Assembly (NCBI RefSeq): GCF_001894805.1
Contig: NZ_BCWX01000011.1
Coordinates: 1-64,000, forward strand
From: Rhodococcus globerulus NBRC 14531
Lineage (GTDB): Bacteria; Actinomycetota; Actinomycetes; Mycobacteriales; Mycobacteriaceae
Direction: 5' to 3'
DNA: 64,000 nucleotides
A program made the position numbers and the translations under genes. Below are positions 17,383-24,325 of the stretch, in pieces. Position 1 is the stretch's first letter, and every line of letters starts with the position of its first letter. Below the pieces are notes generated by a model. The model was given only the letters and a program-made list of their open reading frames with translations. It made no database searches and had not been told where the DNA came from.

Positions 17383-17565
17383 CTACGCGGTCACTCCGTT
17401 GCGACGTTTCGCAATGGCAACAAGATCGTCGATCGTGAGTTTATCCTGAAGGTATTCGACGAACACTGCTTGACTGGCAGCGTCCATCGTGCGCCCTTCG
17501 AGTGCCATGATCGGAACCAACTTGTCGTACTCGGATCGGGCCTCTGCTTCGGTAAGACGGTTCAT
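17383..17565 (-). CDS. Small protein, possible VbhA-like antitoxin (second copy)
   Basis: 60 residues from ATG 17565 with a strong GGAGGAG ribosome site; the long upstream extension of the frame is not credible. The sequence (MNRLTEAEARSEYDKLVPIM, ALEGRTMDAASQAVFVEYLQ, DKLTIDDLVAIAKRR) shows the VbhA-like pattern: a short helix, an LEG turn, then a helix and a (D/G)xxTxDDLV motif with basic end. In the VbhA family such proteins block Fic AMP-transferases through a conserved helix. No Fic gene is in the window. It resembles the protein at 3599-3796 in layout but not closely in sequence. Confidence 0.55.
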   Translation of the reverse strand: MNRLTEAEARSEYDKLVPIMALEGRTMDAASQAVFVEYLQDKLTIDDLVAIAKRRNGVTA

Positions 17566-18119
17566 GATTGCGACTCCTCCTTGCTCACAGCGTCTTGCTG
17601 TGGAACTTCTTACTCTTCCGATCTTCCTGTGGCTCGTGCACTCGGTGCGAACAGTTTTCGCAATACACGTTCGTGACGGTTCGCTCAGAAGTTCCCGACC
17701 GGGCGGACCACTACTCCGAGTTTGCACCCCGCCATCCGACATCGGTGCACTGAACGCATTCCAGTCGGGATGGAGTGCAGCGCAACGTTTCCTGGTCTCG
17801 TTCAGTCGCATATCCCCAGCACTTCCACCCACACCGGCACGGCATGACCGTCACCGATTACCGCATTGAAATGTGCACCGATTCCAAGCGAGGAGTGAAG
17901 TCACCGAACTGCACCCTGTTGCCTGAACACCGCTCCGCGTTGGGCCCAGATGCACCCGAGAAAAACTGCACTCCAAAAAAATTGACAATACCCGGATATA
18001 CGACCGCAAACGGATCCGTCGATCCACAGTTCACCAACATTTTGGGGCATCAAGAAAATGGCTATCCCGGTAAGTGTGAAAACGACCGGGCAGCCCCTTC
18101 GGTATCCACTGCGGAGCCA
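17566..18119. other. Spacer with one gene fragment
   Basis: About 550 bases between the small antitoxin-like gene and RidA. The DUF3817-like fragment at 17690-17775 lies inside. The rest shows no gene. Confidence 0.4.
17690..17775 (+). pseudogene. 3' fragment of a DUF3817-type gene, repeated from 59.1 kb
   Basis: The frame reads VPDRADHYSEFAPRHPTSVH and then stop at 17751-17753. This closely matches the end of the DUF3817 protein at 59111-59500 (VPGADRYSDFSSRYPTSVR), and nucleotide similarity continues past the stop through AACGCATTCCAGTCGGGAT. The two copies are in opposite orientation, about 41 kb apart. The rest of the gene is absent here. Confidence 0.6.
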
Positions 18120-18506
18120 TCATTCACGCAGGGTGGCCGACGCCTGTATCTCGACAAGAAGCCCCGGCTTTACCAGATCTGCCACCACGAGAGATCTGAC
18201 TGGTCGGTGGTCCCCGAATCGTTCGCTCCATGCCCTGTTCAATCCGGTATACAGGACACGATCGGTGAGATAGACCGTCGCCCAGGCAACGTCGCGCAGC
18301 GTCGCTCCGCGTTCACCCAAGATGCATTCGAGTCGATCGAGGACGCAGTGGACCTGCGTCTCCACATCGCCGGCACCGACGATTCTTCCCTCCGCGTCGA
18401 GCGCGACTTGCCCCGCTGCGTGTAATACACCATTCACCACAACACCTTGAGAGTACGGAGCAATAGCCTTACCCAGAATCGGCGGATTGATGAACTCCAT
18501 GTTCAT
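18120..18506 (-). CDS. RidA/YjgF/UK114-family protein
   Basis: 128 residues of the RidA fold: APYSQGVVVNGVLHAAGQVA near the N-terminus and the family's C-terminal VEIQASATLRE. RidA proteins hydrolyse reactive enamine/imine intermediates, such as those released by amino-acid oxidases and PLP enzymes, to ketone and ammonia. The active-site Arg of the usual LVEIEAxA/R pattern is not certain here: the position near 105 reads RPVRSLVVADL, which carries an Arg. It is the last gene of the long leftward operon and overlaps the acyl-CoA dehydrogenase (ATGA). Its job is probably to clear the imine made by the flavin oxidase encoded at 20832-22112. Confidence 0.85.
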   Translation of the reverse strand: MNMEFINPPILGKAIAPYSQGVVVNGVLHAAGQVALDAEGRIVGAGDVETQVHCVLDRLECILGERGATLRDVAWATVYLTDRVLYTGLNRAWSERFGDHRPVRSLVVADLVKPGLLVEIQASATLRE

Positions 18507-19660
18507 GCCTCCCGTCCGACTGCTAGGGGCGCGAAATCGGCCGCCAAAGAAGTTCGTTCAGCTACCAACTCCCGCAGTTCTACCGGGCTGCCGAGGATGG
18601 CTTCCGTTGCAATCGCATTCTTGAGATAGAGATGAGGGTCAGCCTCCCAGGTAAATCCGATACCGCCGTGTAGGTGCAGTGCAGACTCTGCGACCTTGAA
18701 GTAAACGTCCGAGACGTAAGCAGCCACCAGCGGCGCAAATATGCGACGCTGCTCGGGCACCTCGGCCGCCGTTCGGGTTGCATTGGCGATCAACGCCCAT
18801 CCTGTCTCCACATCAACTGTCATATCTGCGAGCTGATGCTTGACTGCTTGGAAGGACGAAATTGTTCGATCGAATTGCCGACGTTGACCGAGGTACTCCA
18901 TCGTCGTGTCGAATGTCGCACGCGCCGCCCCGATTTGCATGGCCGACAATACGAGTCGGCCTATATCGATGGCGTCCTCCAGAGCTCGCACAGCCAACTC
19001 GCCCTCGGCGATTCGGATGGCCTCGACCTTCTGAAAGTCGCAGCGCCCACTGCGGGTCACCGGATCCAGGCTCTTCTCCCCGTTGATCGTTAAACCGGGC
19101 GCGTCACTGCGGCACAGGAAGAGTCCGGGGACGCCGTCGGATTCAGCGGCGAAGACGAGAACGTGGTCGGCAACGTCGGCGTCCAAAACGAGCGGTTTAA
19201 CTCCTGATAGAAGATAACCGCTGTTATCGTCCGTCGCTACGGCACGTACTCGCGGCGTGGTGGGCACCAGCCACGACGATGCATCCTCTGCCCAGGCCAC
19301 AGTGGTGGTGGCGCTGCCCTCTGCCATCAGCACTAGCAGCGAATGGCCGGTCTCCCCGCAGGCGGACAGTGTCAGGGTGGCGATGGTGGCGGAACTCAGG
19401 TACGGCACAGCGAAGAGATGTTTGCCTATCGGTTCGGCCGCGGCGATGAGCACATCGACACCTAGTCCGAGCCCGCCGAGTTCTTCGGGAACGCAGACTG
19501 CGGACAGAGCTGTCGTCTCGCAGATAGCTTTCCAATCGTCTCCGTACCATCCAGATCCGTCGATATTACGGGCGTTCTCGAGGGATTTCTGATCCTCGGC
19601 GTATCTATCGATCAGTGCAACGATCTCGGCGAGATGACCGTCATAACCTGCCAGCGTCAT
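18503..19660 (-). CDS. Acyl-CoA dehydrogenase, likely partner subunit
   Basis: 385 residues of the acyl-CoA dehydrogenase family. N-terminal helices include VCVPEELGGLGLGVDVLIAA, the middle beta domain is around residues 120-220, and the C-terminal FAD-contact helices include QRRQFDRTISSFQAVKHQLA and LHLHGGIGFTWEADPHLYLK. The usual catalytic Glu of the EGT/GE motif is not evident in this chain. Its partner gene just upstream has the complete set. Paired genes of this kind form alpha2beta2 dehydrogenases in actinobacterial steroid side-chain degradation (ChsE1-ChsE2 type). Overlaps both neighbours by four bases. Confidence 0.88.
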   Translation of the reverse strand: MTLAGYDGHLAEIVALIDRYAEDQKSLENARNIDGSGWYGDDWKAICETTALSAVCVPEELGGLGLGVDVLIAAAEPIGKHLFAVPYLSSATIATLTLSACGETGHSLLVLMAEGSATTTVAWAEDASSWLVPTTPRVRAVATDDNSGYLLSGVKPLVLDADVADHVLVFAAESDGVPGLFLCRSDAPGLTINGEKSLDPVTRSGRCDFQKVEAIRIAEGELAVRALEDAIDIGRLVLSAMQIGAARATFDTTMEYLGQRRQFDRTISSFQAVKHQLADMTVDVETGWALIANATRTAAEVPEQRRIFAPLVAAYVSDVYFKVAESALHLHGGIGFTWEADPHLYLKNAIATEAILGSPVELRELVAERTSLAADFAPLAVGREA

Positions 19661-20820
19661 GCCTTGCGCTCCTTCGGAAGTCCCAGCAAGCGTTCGGAGA
19701 TAATGTTGCGCTGCACTTCACTCGCCCCCGCATATATTGTTTCTCCCTCGCCCAGGAACAAAGTGTCCTGTGCAGCGCTGAGGGTGTAACTTTCTTCGTC
19801 TGCACGGAAGGTCGATCGTGCACCGATCGCATTGAGATAGTGACGACCCATCCGTCTGTGGGACTCACTCCACACATATTTGTAAATCGTGCCTTCCGGG
19901 CCTTCCGGGCCACCCTGAAGCAACCTGGTCATTTGGCTCATGCCCATCGAACGCACAACCTCAATGAGCGTGTATGCCTGAGCGAGTTCCTGCCGCACAA
20001 GCCGATCATCAAGTCGTTCGGTTTCCGCGAGTTGCCCGAGTACGTCGCGGAATTCGAGCATGAACTCAAAGTGCCGCGAGGCGTATCCCATCGCCCGCTC
20101 GGCCCCGAGAGTGGTCATCGTGACCTGCCAGCCGTTCCCAAGTCCGTCGATGACGTCGGCCATCTCAGCGACTGCACCGTCGAAATACACCTCGCAGTAG
20201 TCCGAACGTCCATCGATCTGTCGGATCGGGCGTACCTCGACGTTGTTATCGGTCATTGGCACCAACACGAACGTCAGTCCGGCGTGCTTCGACGCGGAAA
20301 AATCGGTACGGCATAGCACGAAACTCCAGTTGGCCGTAGCTGCTTCCGACGTCCAAATCTTCTGTCCACTGATGCGCAGCACGTCACCATCAACAACGCC
20401 CTTTGTCCTCACGCTGGCGAGGTCTGATCCGGCGCCTGGCTCGGAGAATCCCTGACAATAGAAATCTTGCAGGTTTATGATCCGAGGAAGGAGGCGGCGT
20501 TTCTGTTCTTCACTGGCGTGAGCGATGAGTGCGGGCCCGACCAAGGACTCACCGAATCCGAGCATTGGTCGTGGCACCCCGGCCAGCGCGAACTGCTCAT
20601 CGAGGATGTTCACTTCGAGCGGCCCAAGACCGGCGCCGCCGTATTCGGGGGGCCATGAGGCGCACAACCAACCACGGTCCCGGACTAGGTCGACCCATTT
20701 CTGCATTGGGGTGCCCACCTCAAGGGGTCCCCACACGTCACCATCTCGAGGCAGTCCCTCAATACGATTGTCCTCGATCCACTTGCGGACCTCAGTAGCA
20801 AACTTGCCCTGCCTAGTCAT
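19657..20820 (-). CDS. Acyl-CoA dehydrogenase, likely catalytic subunit
   Basis: 387 residues. WPPEYGGAGLGPLEVNILDE, then QGFSEPGAGSDLASVRTKGV (FAD/substrate loop) and GQKIWTSEA, and near the C-terminus FLGEGETIYAGASEVQRNII with the final ISERLLGLP. It oxidises an acyl-CoA to the 2,3-enoyl-CoA using FAD and passes electrons to ETF. The GE dyad ahead of the final SEVQRN motif is intact. It is the fourth gene from the 3' end of the operon and ATGA-coupled to the second dehydrogenase. Substrate unknown; the context suggests a CoA ester derived from an amine or amino acid. Confidence 0.9.
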   Translation of the reverse strand: MTRQGKFATEVRKWIEDNRIEGLPRDGDVWGPLEVGTPMQKWVDLVRDRGWLCASWPPEYGGAGLGPLEVNILDEQFALAGVPRPMLGFGESLVGPALIAHASEEQKRRLLPRIINLQDFYCQGFSEPGAGSDLASVRTKGVVDGDVLRISGQKIWTSEAATANWSFVLCRTDFSASKHAGLTFVLVPMTDNNVEVRPIRQIDGRSDYCEVYFDGAVAEMADVIDGLGNGWQVTMTTLGAERAMGYASRHFEFMLEFRDVLGQLAETERLDDRLVRQELAQAYTLIEVVRSMGMSQMTRLLQGGPEGPEGTIYKYVWSESHRRMGRHYLNAIGARSTFRADEESYTLSAAQDTLFLGEGETIYAGASEVQRNIISERLLGLPKERKA

Positions 20821-20831
20821 TCCTTCACCCT

Positions 20832-22112
20832 TCAGACCAGCCGTGCCGGCATCGGAATCTCGCGTCGGTTCTCGAACCGTGCGAGCCGATACGGTGTGAG
20901 ATCGATCGACAGTTTCTCGTCCGACATCTGCTGCGCGAGTAGCTCTCCCACGACGGGGCCGAAACCGAAACCCTGTCCGTTGAACCCTGCAGCCATGAAC
21001 AGACCCTCATAGTTTTCGACACGACCTATGATGGGTAAAGAGTCCGGCGTCATGTCGACCGCGCCGGCGATCTTCTTGACGATGCGGGCGCCAGCGAGCG
21101 ATGGCATCGCCTTCTGAAGCTCGGCGAGCTTGCGCTCGGGGAAGTTCTTCGGGATTGTCGGTTCGTAACCGACCGGTGCTGGCCGGTTACGCCAGGCCGC
21201 CTGCATTTCGTATCCCATGATTCGCGGATCGAGGCGCATCTGTACCTCTTTGCGACGGGCCCACAGTCGTGGCGCCCAGAGATCGAGATCACGGAAATCG
21301 TGAAAGCTTAGATAGTGGCCGGCACCGAGCTGTTCGTAGCCACCCGTTACCCTAATGACACCATCCGCCAGCTGTCTCGCACCAAAGGCAGGGCCACGTA
21401 GGAAGTAGTCGAATGCGCTGTCGAGCGGTTGGGTTTCTCCGTGATAGATGGTCGCGAACTGCACTGGCATACGAACGTTGAGCTTGTTTAGAAGCCTATT
21501 GGTCCACACACCGGCGACCAACAAAACCTGCTTGGCGGTGATCAGCTCACCATCGGCGAGCTCCACACCGGTGACTCGACCCTCCCGGCTGGTAACCCGG
21601 GACACGAGAGTGGCGGTCTGGAACTGAACACCTCGTTCTCGTGCAAGCGCAGCAAAAGCTCGGGTGGCACTGATCGGCTCAAGGAGCGCGTCGTTCGCGG
21701 AGTAAGCAGCCAGGCTGATGCCCGGTCCCAGTTCAGGGAACTTGTCGTAAACCGTTTCGGTACCAAGTAATTCGATATTTCCGCCGTGGTCTCGGGCGGT
21801 GCTCAGCATCTCGTGGAGGATCATCTCGTCGTGCGGCGTGTATGCCGGGCAGACCCGACCCATCCTCTGGTATTCAAAGGGTTCGGGCAGCGTATTGACG
21901 GCCTCATCCCATTTTTTGATGCTGGCACCGGCGAGATCAGAGGCGTGCTTGCCGAGAATCCCGATGGCGCCCATGTTTCGACCGCTGGCTTCGAACGCCA
22001 CATCGTCCTTCTCTACGATGACGACCTTGTGTCCCCTCAACGCAAGTTCCGCTGCTGCAGCGCAGCCGTTGATACCTGCGCCGACTACCACCACATCATA
22101 TGACGTAGGCAT
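20832..22112 (-). CDS. FAD-dependent amine/amino-acid oxidase (DAO family)
   Basis: 426 residues. The Rossmann dinucleotide site is VVVVGAGINGCAAAAELALR at residues 6-25, with an E at the end of the second strand (VIVEKDD). SGRNMGAIG is the flavin loop. The C-terminal signature reads GAVDMTPDSLPIIGRVENYE, then GLFMAAGFNGQGFGFGPVVG, as in sarcosine oxidase beta subunits, glycine oxidases and D-amino-acid dehydrogenases. It would convert an amine to an imine with electron transfer to oxygen or a carrier. Ser/His covalent flavin attachment is not evident. It lies 11 bases upstream of the dehydrogenase pair. Substrate is unknown. Confidence 0.88.
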   Translation of the reverse strand: MPTSYDVVVVGAGINGCAAAAELALRGHKVVIVEKDDVAFEASGRNMGAIGILGKHASDLAGASIKKWDEAVNTLPEPFEYQRMGRVCPAYTPHDEMILHEMLSTARDHGGNIELLGTETVYDKFPELGPGISLAAYSANDALLEPISATRAFAALARERGVQFQTATLVSRVTSREGRVTGVELADGELITAKQVLLVAGVWTNRLLNKLNVRMPVQFATIYHGETQPLDSAFDYFLRGPAFGARQLADGVIRVTGGYEQLGAGHYLSFHDFRDLDLWAPRLWARRKEVQMRLDPRIMGYEMQAAWRNRPAPVGYEPTIPKNFPERKLAELQKAMPSLAGARIVKKIAGAVDMTPDSLPIIGRVENYEGLFMAAGFNGQGFGFGPVVGELLAQQMSDEKLSIDLTPYRLARFENRREIPMPARLV

Positions 22113-22194
22113 CTACTCTGCCCCCTCATCTCGTTTAGTCATGATGTTAATTATGGTACATAAACTGACATAAAACAATGATAAGTAAGGAAAT
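22113..22194. promoter_or_regulatory. AT-rich internal operon gap with direct repeats, possible RpiR or promoter site
   Basis: An 82-base gap in an otherwise overlapping operon, much more AT-rich than its flanks. It contains two ACATAAA direct repeats (22158-22164 and 22168-22174, 10-bp period), and on the minus strand TTATGT/TAAT-type boxes near them. It could be an internal promoter for the oxidase and dehydrogenases, or the operator of the RpiR regulator. Confidence 0.45.
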
Positions 22195-22653
22195 TTACAG
22201 AACGTATTGGCTTACCATGTCCGCAACGCATACAGGCCGCTCATTGCCCTGTCCATACAGCGCGATACGCCAGACCGCTTGAATTCCTGCATCTCGCCCG
22301 TCAACCGTCAACAACTCGGCCGAGCCGGTCACCGCCGTCCCGGTGCGCAAAGGAGCCGGGAACCGCACCCGGTTCAAGCCGTAGTTCAATCCGTGGCTGA
22401 AACCTATCGTCGTCTGTAACTCGTCCAGAATCGACGAACACAAGGCCAGCGTGAAAAATCCGTGCACAATCGTGCCTCCGAACAGAGACCTGGCCGCACG
22501 CTCAGGATCGGTGTGTATCCATTGCATGTCATCGGTCAACCGGCCGAACTGCACCACCGACTCCTGGTCGATGACGCGCCACTGAGTCGGCCCGAGCCGA
22601 ATACCGACTGCGCGCGTCAATTCGTCAGGTCCATCGAAAATCATCCTGGTCAC
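22195..22653 (-). CDS. MaoC-like (hot-dog) enoyl-CoA hydratase/dehydratase
   Basis: 152 residues of the MaoC/hydratase-2 fold. The catalytic Asp/His motif is QWIHTDPERAARSLFGGTIV, followed by HGFFTLALCS; the pattern DxxxxHxDxxxA...FGGxIVHG is that of R-hydratase-2. A lone hot-dog domain would act as a homodimer or pair with another subunit. It should hydrate the enoyl-CoA made by the dehydrogenases. Four-base overlap with the SDR gene. Confidence 0.88.
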   Translation of the reverse strand: MTRMIFDGPDELTRAVGIRLGPTQWRVIDQESVVQFGRLTDDMQWIHTDPERAARSLFGGTIVHGFFTLALCSSILDELQTTIGFSHGLNYGLNRVRFPAPLRTGTAVTGSAELLTVDGRDAGIQAVWRIALYGQGNERPVCVADMVSQYVL

Positions 22654-23402
22654 GGTGCACCCCGCACGCTAAGTGTCTGTCCTGTAACCATGCGGGCATC
22701 TTCACTAGCCAGAAATGCTACGACGCCGGCGATATCCTGCGGGGTGGATACTCGCTGCAGTGCCACCTTCTCGGCAGAGGACGCAACGAATTCCTCGTAG
22801 GTGACACCCAGACGCTCGGCCGTGGCCCTAGTCATGGCGGTCTCCACGAATCCCGGCGCCACTGCGTTGACGTTAATACCGAATCGGCCAAGCTCCAGCG
22901 CCAATGTTCGCATCATTCCCTCAATGCCGGCTTTAGCAGCGGAATAGTTCGTCTGCCCTCTGCTACCGCGAGCGGAGTCCGAAGAGAAGAAGACCAACTT
23001 GCCATACTTCTGCGAAACCATGACTCGCTGGGCAGCCCGAGCGAAGTTGAAGGTGCCGGTGAGATGTGTGGCAATGACAGCATTCCAGTCGTCATCAGAC
23101 GTCTTAAACACCAAGTTGTCTCGCAAGATCCCCGCGCAGGTGACCAAAATATCGACGGAGCCGAATGCTGATTTGACTGCGTCTACACAGTTCTCAGCCT
23201 CCAGCGAAGTGGTCACATCAGCACTGAACGCCCGGGCAATACCCCCGGCAGCGACGATAGACTCAACAGTGGACTTACCTGCCTCCACAGAAAGGTCCAC
23301 GACCGCAACCTTCGCTCCTTCATCTGCCAAACGTTGAGCCACCGCAGCACCGATTCCACCGGCAGCGCCGGTCACGATGGCAGTGTTGTTTGTAAACCTC
23401 AT
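22650..23402 (-). CDS. Short-chain dehydrogenase/reductase (FabG-like)
   Basis: 250 residues. The cofactor motif TGAAGGIGAAVAQRLADEGA is at residues 11-30, with AVVDL favouring NAD(H). The catalytic residues are FFSSDSARGS and TNYSAAKAGIEG (Ser, Tyr, Lys), and the C-terminus TGQTLSVRGAP is nearly standard. It is expected to oxidise a 3-hydroxyacyl-CoA to the 3-ketoacyl-CoA after the MaoC step. Overlaps MaoC and RpiR genes by four bases each. Confidence 0.9.
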   Translation of the reverse strand: MRFTNNTAIVTGAAGGIGAAVAQRLADEGAKVAVVDLSVEAGKSTVESIVAAGGIARAFSADVTTSLEAENCVDAVKSAFGSVDILVTCAGILRDNLVFKTSDDDWNAVIATHLTGTFNFARAAQRVMVSQKYGKLVFFSSDSARGSRGQTNYSAAKAGIEGMMRTLALELGRFGINVNAVAPGFVETAMTRATAERLGVTYEEFVASSAEKVALQRVSTPQDIAGVVAFLASEDARMVTGQTLSVRGAP

Positions 23403-24325
23403 GAGTCTTTTTCTCCTATTTCAGTGTCATCAGAGGGCATGTTGGCGTCCTCCGGAAGTGTTTCTGCCCATGTCGATCCGCTGAGGAGTTCGTAGACTGC
23501 CGCGATACGCTGTTCGACACCGAGTCCTAGTCGACTAGTGGCCTCTGCGACGATTGCCTCGATCAATGCGATGCATGAAACTCGTGAGTCGAAGCGCCCT
23601 ACCCCGTGCGAGTCACACACGAAGACATGCTCGGCGAAGTCCGCTGCTGGCGAGATCCAACGGTCGGTGAAAAGGATCACCGTAGCGCCGCGATCCTTGG
23701 CGAAGCGCACCGAACTTAGAGTGCTGGTCTGGTAACGGCGGAAATCAAAGGCGATGACCACGCTCTGGCGTTTGATATCGAGAGCTTCGAAGACTGCGCT
23801 TGTCGATCCACGGGTTTGGAAGCGGACCCCCGAGCGCACCTGCGACAGCAGTGTGGCCAAATGGTTGGCACACACCTCGCTTTCGAACCCACCGAACGTG
23901 CTGACCGGACGCTTCGTGTTTGTCAGCAAATCGACCACTGCATCGAACTCCGCGCTGTCGATACGACGCGCAGTCGACGACACCGATTCGGCGAGAATCG
24001 AGAGATTGCCAAGGACCACGTCCCCGTCGGACACTTCCGGGGGCGCATGCCGGTTCGTAGGAGCACTCATCCGGGCCGTCACTTCATCGTGCAATGCCGT
24101 CTGAAACTCCCCATAGCCGGGGTACCCGATCTTTGCCAGCAACCGCAGAACCGTGGGCGCACTCACGTTCGCACGAGCCGCGAGCTTCGGTAAAGACTCC
24201 AACCCAGCCCGAGGATAGTCGTCCTGCAGCGCCCTAACGATCTTCTTGTCAGCACTGGTAAACGCTACCGAGTGCTCACGAATTGCCTCAGTCACCGATA
24301 CAGATGGTTTACTCACCGTTATCAC
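23399..24325 (-). CDS. MurR/RpiR-family transcriptional regulator
   Basis: 308 residues. The N-terminal HTH_6 domain includes LESLPKLAARANVSAPTVLR and LLAKIGYPGYGEFQTALHDE. A SIS (sugar isomerase) effector domain follows, with STFGGFESEVCANHLATLL and VIAFDFRRYQTSTLSSVRF. RpiR proteins usually sense phosphosugars, but many actinobacterial members sit in amino-acid or amine catabolic operons. Here the gene is embedded in the middle of the operon, so it probably controls its own operon by feedback. Confidence 0.88.
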   Translation of the reverse strand: MITVSKPSVSVTEAIREHSVAFTSADKKIVRALQDDYPRAGLESLPKLAARANVSAPTVLRLLAKIGYPGYGEFQTALHDEVTARMSAPTNRHAPPEVSDGDVVLGNLSILAESVSSTARRIDSAEFDAVVDLLTNTKRPVSTFGGFESEVCANHLATLLSQVRSGVRFQTRGSTSAVFEALDIKRQSVVIAFDFRRYQTSTLSSVRFAKDRGATVILFTDRWISPAADFAEHVFVCDSHGVGRFDSRVSCIALIEAIVAEATSRLGLGVEQRIAAVYELLSGSTWAETLPEDANMPSDDTEIGEKDS

